Shown piece by piece: positions 11,990-20,556 of a stretch of 64,000 nucleotides of DNA. Position 1 is the first letter of the stretch. Each line of letters opens with the position of its first letter. The stretch is from NCBI GenBank assembly GCA_902729415.1, contig CACVCF010000667.1, positions 94,485-158,484 of the forward strand, written 5' to 3'. The stretch is from Terasakiella magnetica (GTDB lineage: Bacteria > Pseudomonadota > Alphaproteobacteria > Rhodospirillales > Magnetospirillaceae). Under the pieces are notes generated by a model. The model saw only the letters and a list, made by a program, of their open reading frames with translations, was not told the DNA's origin and searched no databases. Both the position numbers and the translations under genes were made by a program.

Positions 11990-12358
11990 ATGTTCAGTCG
12001 GCTTTTCTCCGGTTCTTCCGCTTCCAAGTCCGATACGGTGCGGATCGAAGATCCCGTGACCATCCGCGGCTGGCTGGAGGCGGGGCAGGCGGTACTGATT
12101 GATGTGCGCGAGCGCGACGAGCACGCCGCCGAACGCATCGAAGGCGCCCTCAACCTGCCACTGTCCTGCTTTGATCCCGCCCAGGTGCCCAAGCCTGGGG
12201 CGGGGCAGCATCTGGTCGTCCACTGCCGTTCGGGCGTTCGCTGCGGCACCGCTTCGGGCCAGCTGGTTGCCGCCGGATGGGAGGGCGAGATCGTGCGCAT
12301 GCAAGGCGGCATCCTGGGATGGAAGGCGGCCGGAGGCCCGACGCGACAAGGTACCTGA
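11990..12358 (+). CDS. Rhodanese-domain sulfurtransferase
   Basis: A 122-residue single rhodanese domain. LIDVRERDEHAAERIEGALN and the active-site loop HCRSGVRCGTAS, whose first cysteine would carry the persulfide, are clear. It has no signal peptide. The start could equally be ATG 11981; both lie behind GGTGGATGGG. It precedes a sulfide-oxidising flavocytochrome pair on the same strand (about 110 bases away), which suggests handling of sulfane sulfur made by that enzyme, though this is inference from position. Confidence 0.85.
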   Translation: MFSRLFSGSSASKSDTVRIEDPVTIRGWLEAGQAVLIDVRERDEHAAERIEGALNLPLSCFDPAQVPKPGAGQHLVVHCRSGVRCGTASGQLVAAGWEGEIVRMQGGILGWKAAGGPTRQGT

Positions 12359-12469
12359 TCTCCTGCTACTCTTCCCGCGGTCTCAAGCAAGTTCCGGTTG
12401 ACCGTGCACAGTCCGCACGGCATCTGTGAGGCACTTTGAATTTGCGTTAAGCCATCGGGCGGATTGTCC

Positions 12470-12781
12470 ATGAAGGCGTTGGCGGGTCTGGTCACACTTG
12501 GTTTTCTCGCGGCTGGCGCAGGCCCGGCCGGGGCGGTGCAATCCGTGCCGGTCATGGCGGAATCCTGTGCTCTTTGCCATGGGATGGAGGGGCGCAGCCC
12601 GGCGGCGATGCCGTCCTTGGCCGGGCGTGAGGCCGAGACCCTGTTCAAGGCGCTGATGGGTTTTTACGATGGATCGCGGCCCGCCACGGTGATGGATCGC
12701 ATCGTCAAGGGCTATGACGCCGCCGAGTTACGCGACCTGGCCGAGTATTTCGCCCACCGCCCGCCCGAGATCTGGCCATGA
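12470..12781 (+). CDS. fccA: c-type cytochrome subunit of flavocytochrome c sulfide dehydrogenase
   Basis: A 103-residue exported monohaem cytochrome. A signal peptide (cleaved near AGPAGAVQ) is followed by CALCHGMEG (CxxCH haem site) and AAMPSLAGRE, the family segment around the distal ligand. The fold is class I, close to the small cytochrome subunit of FCSD. Its stop overlaps the start of fccB by four bases. It would accept electrons from the flavoprotein in the periplasm and pass them on, perhaps to the adjacent oxidase through a carrier. The ATG at 12470 is chosen because the signal peptide starts there; the ribosome-binding site is weak. Confidence 0.85.
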   Translation: MKALAGLVTLGFLAAGAGPAGAVQSVPVMAESCALCHGMEGRSPAAMPSLAGREAETLFKALMGFYDGSRPATVMDRIVKGYDAAELRDLAEYFAHRPPEIWP

Positions 12782-14052
12782 CCGGCTATAGCCGCCGTTT
12801 GATCTTGGGGGGGGCGGGGGCCTGTCTGGCCCTGCCGACCTGGGCCGCGGCCAAGCCCCGGCAGAAAGGCCCGACCGTGGTGGTGATCGGCGGCGGCTTT
12901 GGCGGTGCTACCGCCGCCAAATACCTCAAGCGTGCCGACCCATCGCTGCGGGTGGTTCTGATCACCGGCGAGCTCACCCACATCACCTGCCCCTTCTCTA
13001 ATACGGTGATCGGCGGCTTTGCCTCTCTTGCCATGCTGGAGCGTAATTACGATACCCTGAAGAGCCGTTGGGGGATCATCGTGGTGACCGGGATGGCTAC
13101 GGCCATCGACACTGCCAAACGGGAGGTTAAGACCAGCGGCGGCGCCAGTTTTGGCTATGACCGTCTGATTGTTTCCCCCGGTATTGATTTCAAATGGGGC
13201 GAGCTGGAAGGCTATGACGAGGCGGCGGCCCAACGGATGCCCCATGCCTGGAAAGCCGGGCCGCAGACCACGTTGCTGCGGCGTCAGTTGGAAGCCATGG
13301 AGGATGGCGGGCTGGTGGTGATGTCGGTGCCGGGCAATCCGTTCCGCTGTCCGCCCGGCCCCTACGAGCGGGCCTCGCTGATCGCCTGGTATCTGAAACA
13401 GGCCAAGCCACGGTCCAAGCTGATGATCCTGGACGCCAAGGACAGCTTTTCCAAGCAGGCCCTGTTTCAGGAGGGCTGGGGGGCTCTGTTCGGTGACCGG
13501 GTTGAATGGGTTCCGGCGGGGGCCAATGGGCGGGTGGTTCGCCTGGACGCCAAGGGTGGATGGGTCGAGACTGATTTTGACCGCTTCTTTCCTGCCGTCA
13601 CCAATATCATTCCGCCGCAAAAGGCCGGCAAGATCGCTGCTGCCGCCGGGTTGACTGATTCCTCGGGCTTCTGCCCGGTCGATCCCGCCACTTTTGAATC
13701 GCGTCTGGTGCCTGGAATTCATGTGATCGGTGATGCCTGTATCGCGGGCGAGATGCCTAAATCGGCTTCCTCGGCCAATGCCCAGGGCAAGATCACTGCC
13801 GCCGTGGTGGCGGCGCAGCTTCAAGGGGAGGCCGCCCCCGAGGCCAAGGTTATCAATATCTGTTACAGCCTGCTGTCACCCGATTACGGCATCTCGGTTA
13901 CCGGGGTTTACGGCGTCCGTGGCGGTATTCGTGCCAGCGTGGCGGGGGCGGGCGGCGTCAGCCCGCTGGGCGCCGATGCCCACTTCCGCAAGGCCGAGGC
14001 AGATTACGCTTTCGCCTGGTATGCCAGTATCTGCTCCGATAGTTGGGCGTGA
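12778..14052 (+). CDS. fccB: Flavocytochrome c sulfide dehydrogenase, flavoprotein subunit
   Basis: A 424-residue FAD protein that oxidises sulfide in the periplasm. The N-terminus SRRLILGGAGACLALP is a twin-arginine signal, as expected for a cofactor-loaded export substrate. The dinucleotide-binding motif VVIGGGFGGATAA is at about 34-46. Cys71 in HITCPFSN is the expected covalent FAD attachment site; Cys191 (FRCPPGPYER) and Cys299 (GFCPVDP) correspond to the redox disulfide pair. VIGDACIAGEMPKSA is the second FAD motif. The C-terminal FCSD dimerisation domain (NICYSLLSPDYGISV) is present, so the enzyme looks complete. Confidence 0.92.
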   Translation: MTGYSRRLILGGAGACLALPTWAAAKPRQKGPTVVVIGGGFGGATAAKYLKRADPSLRVVLITGELTHITCPFSNTVIGGFASLAMLERNYDTLKSRWGIIVVTGMATAIDTAKREVKTSGGASFGYDRLIVSPGIDFKWGELEGYDEAAAQRMPHAWKAGPQTTLLRRQLEAMEDGGLVVMSVPGNPFRCPPGPYERASLIAWYLKQAKPRSKLMILDAKDSFSKQALFQEGWGALFGDRVEWVPAGANGRVVRLDAKGGWVETDFDRFFPAVTNIIPPQKAGKIAAAAGLTDSSGFCPVDPATFESRLVPGIHVIGDACIAGEMPKSASSANAQGKITAAVVAAQLQGEAAPEAKVINICYSLLSPDYGISVTGVYGVRGGIRASVAGAGGVSPLGADAHFRKAEADYAFAWYASICSDSWA

Positions 14053-14120
14053 CTCACCAAGATTTAACACTCGGGGTTTAGGCTCGGTCCGTTAGTCGCT
14101 TCCAAGAGGAGTGAACGACC

Positions 14121-14294
14121 ATGGGCCAGAAGGCTTTGCGCCGCGAGAAGCTTGCGGCAATCCGCAAAATGGCGTGCGAGATCATCACCGCACCCGAGCA
14201 CCACTCCCTGATGTCCAGGGAACTGGCTCTCGATTCCCTTGGTTACCTCTGGGAAGTCGAGAAGGATCGGGTTGGAACCTTGCTCGCCTGTTAA
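14121..14294 (+). CDS. Small hypothetical protein (57 residues)
   Basis: A short frame starting MGQKALRREKLAAIRK and ending GTLLAC. It has a strong AAGAGGAG ribosome-binding site 9 bases before ATG, coding-like third-position GC bias, and a hairpin terminator just after its stop, which together argue it is real. It is helical and charged, with two cysteines and no membrane segment. No family is recognised. Confidence 0.6.
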   Translation: MGQKALRREKLAAIRKMACEIITAPEHHSLMSRELALDSLGYLWEVEKDRVGTLLAC

Positions 14295-14300
14295 CGAAAA

Positions 14301-14334
14301 CGGCCCGCGCTCCGAATACTTCGGACGCGGGCCG
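14301..14334 (+). terminator. Hairpin terminator after the 57-residue gene
   Basis: Stem CGGCCCGCG-c-TCCGAA pairs with TTCGGA-CGCGGGCCG around a 3-base loop, leaving one bulged base. It is followed by GGGTTTC, so the U-tract is poor; it may work from either side, since a minus-strand gene ends nearby. Confidence 0.6.
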
Positions 14335-14380
14335 GGTTTCAAGGGGTCCATCTCTCAGATGCCGGGTGTGAACGCCGGTA

Positions 14381-14611
14381 TCAGCGCGGACCGCAGCGGC
14401 GGGCCATCTTGGCCTGAGCTTCGGCCTCATCGGCACAATCACGGCAATGTTTGGCGTAGGGATTGGCCTTTAGTCTTTCCTGTTCGATGCTTTCCGAGCA
14501 AGAAGCACAGATACCCGTGGAAGGAACGGTCTCAGTTCGGCCTAGAACGGCCTGTAAGGCCGAGGCATTCAGAACTTCAATCCGTTCGGCGGCAAGATCA
14601 ATATCGTCCAT
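14381..14611 (-). CDS. DksA/TraR-type C4 zinc-finger protein
   Basis: A 76-residue protein whose C-terminal half is a four-cysteine finger: GICASCSESIEQERL and AKHCRDCADEAE, with the spacing of the DksA/TraR family. The N-terminal coiled-coil of full DksA is absent, as in TraR-like and phage-borne short members. These bind the secondary channel of RNA polymerase and alter promoter response. An AGGAG site lies 7 bases before ATG, behind an AT-rich stretch that probably holds the promoter. Confidence 0.8.
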   Translation of the reverse strand: MDDIDLAAERIEVLNASALQAVLGRTETVPSTGICASCSESIEQERLKANPYAKHCRDCADEAEAQAKMARRCGPR

Positions 14612-14714
14612 ACCCTCACTCCTGAGCGGCGGTGTGGATGGATATTGTGGCCCTCAACCGCAGGCTAATCAATATATATGATGGTTATACATTAAAGATG
14701 TAAAATAGCTGCAA

Positions 14715-15206
14715 CTATTCCACCGCTTTCGGTATCCAGACCATCATGGCGCCCCCCTCTTCCTGATAGCATAGCTCCGTCAGCTTGGCGGCGGACACCC
14801 GGACCGGCGTCTCGCCGTTAACGGTCAGCAGGCCCTTGCGCACCAGTTTCATGCCCGATGATACGCAGATGCTGGGGGGGATGGCGGAAACCGTGACGGT
14901 GACGGACGTGCCGTGCCGCTCAACCGCCAGAACTCCTCCGTAGAGGTTTGGGCTGCTGGCGCTGCCGTGGGCTGCGCTTTCCATCTGGGTGATGAACGAA
15001 TCGGCAGTAGGAAGGGGAGGCGGTCCCTTGGGACGCAATACAAAGGTGGTGGCGACCAGCGCCACGGCGATGGCACCGCCGACCACCAGGGCGATGACTT
15101 TGGTGGAACGGCCAGTCCCCTTCTTGCCACTGGGTTTCTTGCCGGTGTGGCGGGGGTGCTCGGGGGCTGCCATGTGCTTGCCGGGGTGGGTCGTGGGACT
15201 GATCAT
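14715..15206 (-). CDS. Hypothetical single-pass membrane protein, possibly pilin-like
   Basis: About 163 residues: a basic N-terminus (GKKPSGKKGTGRSTK), one hydrophobic segment (VIALVVGGAIAVALVATTFVL) and an extracytoplasmic domain with two cysteines (PSICVSSG and ELCYQEEG) near the C-terminus ending MMVWIPK. The cysteine-bounded C-terminal loop with VNGETPVRV recalls minor type IV pilins, but there is no prepilin peptidase site, so this is weak. Start 15206 is preferred for an AAGGGG site; GTG 15245 and ATG 15173 are alternatives. Confidence 0.55.
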   Translation of the reverse strand: MISPTTHPGKHMAAPEHPRHTGKKPSGKKGTGRSTKVIALVVGGAIAVALVATTFVLRPKGPPPLPTADSFITQMESAAHGSASSPNLYGGVLAVERHGTSVTVTVSAIPPSICVSSGMKLVRKGLLTVNGETPVRVSAAKLTELCYQEEGGAMMVWIPKAVE

Positions 15207-15275
15207 CTTCATCCCCTTGCAGGATGGAAGGGCTTTGATATCCACATGGTAGCAGGAGACGATTAAAGCAACGTT

Positions 15276-15962
15276 TCATCCCGGGGGGCCGACCACGCGG
15301 CAGAAAAGCTGGTAGAGCGGAGCCAGGGCGAGGAAATCGTCCGCGACCGAGGCGGCGAACGCCCCGCTCCGCAGATGGTCGCAATAGCCGCTGGAGCGGT
15401 TCATGTAGCAGTTCTTCCGGCCAAGGATATCGGCCAATAGCGGGGGCAGCCCCGCGGATGCGGCGGGTGGTCGGCGATAGCTCTCTCCCTCCACCGCAAA
15501 CCCGCGTTCCCGCAGAGCTGTCAGAGCCGCCAGGAACGGTTCCGGATTGTCGGAGAGCAAGGTCCGCAACCGGCTCATGGTCGTCGGTTTGGCCGAATAA
15601 AACCCCATCCCCCAGCGGCATTGGGTCGGCGTTACCTCAAGGAAATAGGCCGGTCGGTCGGTCCAAGCCTCCACCGGTCGGCAGAAGGCCAGCCATGCCA
15701 CGCACCGATACGGAGCCTTGTTGGCGGAAAAGCGGATGTCGCGGTTGGGGCGCGAGAACTTCCGGAGCGCGCGTGCATCGATACCGGCCACCACCGGAGC
15801 GATCGCCTCGGCGAGCATGGCCACCGGACGCTTCACATGGTGGTCATAGCGGGCCTTGTTGGCGTGGAACCACTCCCGTGAGTTGTTGCTCTCCAATGCC
15901 GAGAGGAGGACGGGCAGGTCAGCCGGAAAGCCCTGGAAACAGGTTTGATCGTGCGCGGTCAT
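15276..15962 (-). CDS. DUF2461 (TIGR02453) family protein
   Basis: A 228-residue soluble protein with the family features LESNNSREWFHANKARYD near the N-terminus, RDIRFSANKAPYR and the GMGFYSAKP segment. The function of this family is unknown. ATG 15962 has a GGAGG site 7 bases upstream; the frame extends further but the added leader is cysteine- and histidine-rich and not family-like. Confidence 0.82.
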   Translation of the reverse strand: MTAHDQTCFQGFPADLPVLLSALESNNSREWFHANKARYDHHVKRPVAMLAEAIAPVVAGIDARALRKFSRPNRDIRFSANKAPYRCVAWLAFCRPVEAWTDRPAYFLEVTPTQCRWGMGFYSAKPTTMSRLRTLLSDNPEPFLAALTALRERGFAVEGESYRRPPAASAGLPPLLADILGRKNCYMNRSSGYCDHLRSGAFAASVADDFLALAPLYQLFCRVVGPPG

Positions 15963-16057
15963 GGTGAAGCCTCCGCAAAAACAAGCGTGCCGGTTGATGT
16001 CTAAGGCATGCCGCAGGTGATGGCAATCGCGCATCGAACAGGAGTGTAAAATTTAAT

Positions 16058-16085
16058 TTGACTCGTAAAAGGATATGGATATTTC
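16058..16085 (+). promoter_or_regulatory. Possible sigma-70 promoter of the lar-containing operon
   Basis: TTGACT, 16 bases, TATTTC, in a markedly AT-rich 90-base stretch ahead of the PAP2 gene. The -35 matches well and the -10 poorly. The AT-rich island itself stands out against the GC-rich surroundings. Confidence 0.4.
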
Positions 16086-16127
16086 ATACAAGCGCGTATT
16101 ACGAATATGTAAAGACATAGATGCAAC

Positions 16128-16781
16128 ATGTGGATGAAATTTATAACTTCTCTAGATATGAGTGTCTTTGCGTTTGTGAACGCAGGAGCCGGGTCTGGGG
16201 CCGCAGATGTTCCGATGGTCATCATCGGCCAAATGGGGAGCGTCCGTGTCGTCTACCCCCTGGCGGTGATCGCCTGCCTAGTGATTGATCGTGCCGCAGG
16301 CCTGCGGGTGGCGCTCGCCCTGGCCGCTGTATTGTTCCTGGAAATATTCGCCGCTGGCGTGGCCAAGGATATCGTGCTCCGTCCCCGTCCCCAGGATGCG
16401 GCGCTCAGCACCGTCCTGGGGCGTGAGACGACGGTCAGGCGCCTCTATCTGTCGGTCGATTTCCCCTTCGTGTCACCGGTGCCGTCGCGTCTTGCCGGTC
16501 AGGCTGAGTTGGGACTTGGGGTGCCGCGCGGTGAGTCCTTCCCTTCTGGCCATGCCGTGGTGGCCTTTGCCGTGGCCTATGTTCTGGGGCGCCGTTTTGT
16601 GGCTGCCCGGTCTTGGTTGTATCTCCTGGCCGGGTTGGCCGGAATTTCCAGAATTTACGTGGGCGCACACTATCCGCTCGATGTGATTGCCGGTGCTCTG
16701 CTTGGGGTGTGGGGGGCCAAAGGAATGCTCGCCCTTTGGGTGTTCGGCACGTGTCGGCCCGGTATGGGGAGGGGGGCATGA
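16128..16781 (+). CDS. PAP2-family membrane phosphatase
   Basis: A 217-residue protein with about five membrane helices and all three motifs of the phosphatidic-acid phosphatase superfamily: KDIVLRPRP, FPSGHAV and SRIYVGAHYPLD. The conserved histidines form and resolve a phosphohistidine. Members act on lipid phosphates such as undecaprenyl diphosphate, phosphatidate or lipid A. It is the first gene of the plus-strand run; its stop overlaps the next start by four bases. Either ATG 16128 or 16134 could be the start. Confidence 0.88.
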   Translation: MWMKFITSLDMSVFAFVNAGAGSGAADVPMVIIGQMGSVRVVYPLAVIACLVIDRAAGLRVALALAAVLFLEIFAAGVAKDIVLRPRPQDAALSTVLGRETTVRRLYLSVDFPFVSPVPSRLAGQAELGLGVPRGESFPSGHAVVAFAVAYVLGRRFVAARSWLYLLAGLAGISRIYVGAHYPLDVIAGALLGVWGAKGMLALWVFGTCRPGMGRGA

Positions 16782-17521
16782 TCCGCCGCGCCGCCGGTCT
16801 GGCGACGGTGTCCGTCCTTCTCCTCGCCCCCCCATCCCTTGGCGGGCAGGATAATGCGGCCGCGGATTCTCCCGCTCCGGCCGTGACGCCGCGCCCATCA
16901 TTCGGGGCGGTCGCCCGGCTTCAGGTGCGCTACTTGAGTGCCGGTGAGCGCGCCATCTCCGAGGGGGCGTTCCTCTTCCTGCCTCTCGACTTCAATCTGG
17001 CGGAACTGGTCGAGGTCATCAACAACGGCACCGATTGGAGCGTGACAGGCGAAGCCAAGCTGGCACGGGCCATTGTCCCGTCCCTTCCCTGGGGGCGCGC
17101 TGTCAGCGTGGTGACCCGGCTGCAGGTCTCGGACCTCTATGATCCCGTGTTGGGTGGCGGCCTGCAATGGAACATCACCGATACACCCGGTCTTACTGAG
17201 GTGGCCTCGAAGGTTCATACCAAAAGCCTGCTTCAGGCCTTTGTGAAAAGCAGGGCTGAATATGCTGGCAATGCCGCAGGATTGGTTGATCTATATCACT
17301 GGTATCAGTTTCCGTTACTGTCTGGATTCTATGTCCGTGGGGTCAACACTTACAGCCAGGTCAGCAGGTCACCCGATACCTTCGCCTTTATGCAAGATCT
17401 GATCTATCCGTTTTCTGACAAGTTCGAGGTGTTTATTCACCACGTCTATAGAAGTGAACGCTCTGGCATCGAGCCGCAGGGGACACAGTTCGGGGTTGGC
17501 GCAAGGGTGGCGCTATGGTGA
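16778..17521 (+). CDS. Exported beta-rich protein, probably outer membrane
   Basis: A 247-residue protein with a Sec signal peptide (RRAAGLATVSVLLLAPP, cleaved near SLGGQ). The mature chain has alternating polar/hydrophobic strands, many aromatic residues, and ends in a hydrophobic/aromatic residue (ARVALW), as barrel proteins do. It starts inside the PAP2 stop (ATGA) and its own stop overlaps the following ATG. No named family is recognised. A small outer-membrane barrel that works with the lipid phosphatase is a reasonable guess. Confidence 0.65.
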   Translation: MIRRAAGLATVSVLLLAPPSLGGQDNAAADSPAPAVTPRPSFGAVARLQVRYLSAGERAISEGAFLFLPLDFNLAELVEVINNGTDWSVTGEAKLARAIVPSLPWGRAVSVVTRLQVSDLYDPVLGGGLQWNITDTPGLTEVASKVHTKSLLQAFVKSRAEYAGNAAGLVDLYHWYQFPLLSGFYVRGVNTYSQVSRSPDTFAFMQDLIYPFSDKFEVFIHHVYRSERSGIEPQGTQFGVGARVALW

Positions 17522-18378
17522 GCGCGCCCTTGCCGGGATTCCCGCCGGAAGTGGCCGAACTGCTGGGCCTGCGGTCTGCCGCGCCAGCCCTGATCACGGC
17601 CGATCGAACCTTCAGTCACGCTGAAATCCGCGTCCATGCGGAGCAGGTGGGCGGAATCCTGCGCGCCCAGGGCATCGGCCCCGGTCGCCGTGTGGGCCTG
17701 ATGTTGGGCAATGTCCCGGAGTTTCTGGTGGCTTTTCTGGCGGTGGCCGGACTGGGCGGCAGCGCCGTTCTGCTCAGCACCTATTTCCGCACATACGAGC
17801 TGAAGCAGAATTGCGGCATGCTGGGCCTGGAGATGATCCTGGCCACGGAGTCGTGCCGGGAAACACTCTCCAGCGTTTCGCCGGGATTGCAAGAAGACCC
17901 AGCCCAGTTCTATGGCTTTGAGAGCCTTCGGCTGTTTCGTCTTTCGGCGGCCATCCCGGGGGGTATCAGTGCCGGGCCTGAAGGCGAGATGGTCGTCCAG
18001 TTCACCTCCGGCGTGGGGGGCGTTTCCAAGGCGGTCGGACGGACCCGCGACAACATCGCCGACGAACTCCGTAATTTCTGCGCCGCCACCGGACTGAGCG
18101 ATTGCGACCGCATCTTGTGCATGACCCCGCTGTTCCACGCCTATGGCTTGGTGAACGGTTTTCTGCCGGCATTTTTCCGGGGGGCTTGGTGCTGCATGCC
18201 TTTCGCTCTCGGCTGGACGATACCCGGCAGTCATACTACGCCTATATTCCCCGAGACGACCGGCCTGGCCACCCGCGTCCAGTGGTGGTGCTCCTCAAGT
18301 ATCTTTACAAAAAGGTCCAGATTCCTGGTTTTGTCTTCGACCCGGTTCTGGCCGATTTGGCTGATCGGGCGGGAGTGA
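17515..18378 (+). pseudogene. Acyl-adenylating enzyme (AMP-binding), truncated with frame break
   Basis: The first 230 or so residues match the N-terminal part of ANL-superfamily ligases: the fold from ITADRTFSHAEIR on, the P-loop-like FTSGVGGVSKAVGRT (about 163-176, with V and S at positions usually T and P) and the next conserved stretch PLFHAYGLVNGF. Such enzymes activate a carboxylate as acyl-AMP and normally run to 500 or more residues. Here similarity ends near 18180, at a run of six Gs; in this frame the rest to 18378 is not protein-like. With one extra G the frame would run straight into the esterase that follows. The adenylation C-terminal domain is missing either way, so the enzyme is probably inactive as a ligase, or it is a fusion. 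Confidence 0.65.
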
Positions 18379-19733
18379 TCTTTCTCTCCCCCTTTGGCCG
18401 GGGAATCAACCGGTACGAATATGCGGGCGAGACCGATCTGATCGAGGCGCTCGAAGACCTGGGGTCGCGTTATCTCCTGGAGCCCGGTCGGGTGTTCCTG
18501 GCCGGGTTCTCCATGGGCGGGGGGGCCGCCTTCACCCTGGTGCAGAAATATCCCGGCCGGTTTGCCGGTGCCGTGGGCTGGTCGTGCAATATCGTGCACC
18601 GCTACGCTGCCAACCTGTCGGGCAAGCGCCTTGTCTATCTCAGCGGCGCCCGTGACACCATGTTCGACTATCCGGGCAACCACGCGATCCTGGACGGGCT
18701 CCGCCACGACCGGGGGGCCGAGGTGGTGGTCAACCACCGGCTGGCCGGGGGGCATCACTTCTCGCTGCACAACATCCATAATGACGTGATGTTGGCGTAT
18801 TGGGCCAGCATGCCCCCCGAGACCGAAGCGACGGAATCGGGCTGCTTTCTCACCGACGATCTGCGTTACCGGGATGCGGGTTTGGTGGAGGTGCGAGAAG
18901 CCATCCGGCCGGGCGAACTCAGTGAGGTCTCCTACCGCCGCAAGGGGAGAGGCCTGGATATCCGCACCCGTAACGTCGAGCGCCTGAAAGTAAGGCGCCC
19001 TGCGGATATCGTCCGGGTGACGGTCAATGGGACCGGAATCGGTATCCATATCGATGGTGAATGCGAGGTCGCCGGTCTCGGTGGAATGGGGGGGGCGGCG
19101 GGAAAGCCCACGGACGAAGATCTCAATGCCACCGGCTCGGGGATCGCTGAAATCTACTATGGCCCCGTGACCATCGTCGAAGGCGACTGGCGGGAGGAGC
19201 GGACCAATCCGGCGCAGAAATGGGCCAAGCGCCTAGCCAGAGCCATGGCGCGGCCCGTCTATTACGGCGATTTCCGTGAGAAGTACGCGGTCATTCCGGT
19301 TCTGCCTGCCTCGGCTTGCGAGTTGGCGGATCTGGAGGGCAGAAGCCTCGTCCTGGTCGGCAGCCGCAACGAGAACCGCTGGCTTCGGCATCTGGAACAC
19401 GCCATCGGCGCGCGGCCTCTGATGGAAAACCTGGCTGCGGCCGTTGACCGTCCGGTTTGCGCGATGGTGTTCAAAACCCGTGGCCTTTGGCCGGGAACCC
19501 GGACGGTCTTTGCCCTGGTGGAAGACGGGGCGGCCCTGGCCGCCTTCGCTGACAGCGATCTGTTCAAGGGGCAATTCACCCCGCCGTTCGCAGGCCAGGC
19601 CGCACTTTTGCGCCACGATGCCTTGGTGCTCTGCCGGGATGGGGAAATCCACGCCTTCCGTTTCGATGCGCGCTGGACCCCCATTCCTCTTGCCTTGACC
19701 TCTCCTGGAGTGCCGCATGACCGATTCTCTTGA
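18189..19733 (+). CDS. Alpha/beta-hydrolase (PHB-depolymerase-like esterase) with extra C-terminal domain
   Basis: About 514 residues. The N-terminal 220 residues are a hydrolase: SYYAYIPRDD and RPVVVLL open the fold, the nucleophile is in AGFSMGGGAAF, and the acid and histidine are probably in GARDTMFDYPGN and GGHHFSLHN. This resembles feruloyl-esterase/PHB-depolymerase-type enzymes. The remaining 290 residues, including a segment around PVYYGDFREKYAVIPVLP, are not recognised. The true start is unclear: the frame is open from 18102, but upstream of about 18186 it overlaps the ligase reading. GTG 18189 is a guess. It may be expressed by frameshifting from the ligase fragment. Confidence 0.65.
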   Translation: MLHAFRSRLDDTRQSYYAYIPRDDRPGHPRPVVVLLKYLYKKVQIPGFVFDPVLADLADRAGVIFLSPFGRGINRYEYAGETDLIEALEDLGSRYLLEPGRVFLAGFSMGGGAAFTLVQKYPGRFAGAVGWSCNIVHRYAANLSGKRLVYLSGARDTMFDYPGNHAILDGLRHDRGAEVVVNHRLAGGHHFSLHNIHNDVMLAYWASMPPETEATESGCFLTDDLRYRDAGLVEVREAIRPGELSEVSYRRKGRGLDIRTRNVERLKVRRPADIVRVTVNGTGIGIHIDGECEVAGLGGMGGAAGKPTDEDLNATGSGIAEIYYGPVTIVEGDWREERTNPAQKWAKRLARAMARPVYYGDFREKYAVIPVLPASACELADLEGRSLVLVGSRNENRWLRHLEHAIGARPLMENLAAAVDRPVCAMVFKTRGLWPGTRTVFALVEDGAALAAFADSDLFKGQFTPPFAGQAALLRHDALVLCRDGEIHAFRFDARWTPIPLALTSPGVPHDRFS

Positions 19734-20556
19734 TCGCCGGAACCTGCCCATGGTGCTCTCCCTGGATAGGGGCGGCTGCGACGACGTCGGCCTGCTGGGG
19801 GGGAAGGCCGTGAATTTGGTGCGGCTCTGCCGGGGTGGATTCCGGGTGCCTCGGGCATGTGCCGTCACCACCAGGGCTTTTGATTCCATCCTTGCTGCGG
19901 CGGGGGCCCTCGCGCGGCCCTTGGCTCCGGAGGCCTTCGACGGATTTCCGTTGGCTCTCGAAGTGATGGAAGGCCTGCAATCCTTCATTCGTGGGGGGAG
20001 CGCCAATCGCTTCGCCGTCCGCAGCAGTGCCGTCGCCGAGGATTCTGCGGCCGCCAGCTTTGCCGGGCAGATGGAATCGTTTTTGAACGTGAAGGGGGAT
20101 ACGTTGGACTTTTATGTACGGCGCTGCTTCGCATCGTGCTTTTCCGCCAGGGTGGAGGCCTACCGTCACCGGATCGGCGCTGCCGTGGACGCGTCCATGG
20201 CGGTGATCGTCCAGGATATGGTCGAGCCCGATTATGCCGGGGTGATGTTCACCGCCGACCCGCTCCATCCCGGTGACATGGCGATTGAGATTGTCGAGGG
20301 GCTGGGCGAGGCGCTCGTCTCGGGCGACGTGACGCCCAGCAGCTATCGAGTGGTACGCGATGGCCTGAAGATCAGAACCGACCATGAGGCCGTGCCCATT
20401 CCAGCGGATGTCCTGAGAGGGCTGGCCGCAACCGGCCTGCGCGTCGAGCGCCTCTACGACGCGCCGCAGGATATCGAATTCGCGGTCACTGGACAAGACA
20501 TCCACCTGCTTCAAAGCCGCCCCATCACGGTCGGCATCCATGCGGTGGAGACTTGA
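19717..20556 (+). CDS. Stand-alone PEP-synthase-type ATP-grasp domain
   Basis: A 279-residue protein equal to the nucleotide-binding domain of PEP synthase, pyruvate phosphate dikinase and rifampicin phosphotransferase. GGKAVNLVRL, the arginine motif FAVRSSAVAEDSAAASFAGQ, GVMFTADPL and the closing DIEFAVTGQDIHLLQSRPIT are all present. It lacks the swivelling phosphohistidine domain and the PEP/pyruvate barrel, so it cannot carry out the full PEP synthase cycle alone; it may phosphorylate another acceptor. Start ATG overlaps the esterase end by 17 bases and has a TGGAG site. larC follows its stop with no gap. Confidence 0.82.
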   Translation: MTDSLDRRNLPMVLSLDRGGCDDVGLLGGKAVNLVRLCRGGFRVPRACAVTTRAFDSILAAAGALARPLAPEAFDGFPLALEVMEGLQSFIRGGSANRFAVRSSAVAEDSAAASFAGQMESFLNVKGDTLDFYVRRCFASCFSARVEAYRHRIGAAVDASMAVIVQDMVEPDYAGVMFTADPLHPGDMAIEIVEGLGEALVSGDVTPSSYRVVRDGLKIRTDHEAVPIPADVLRGLAATGLRVERLYDAPQDIEFAVTGQDIHLLQSRPITVGIHAVET

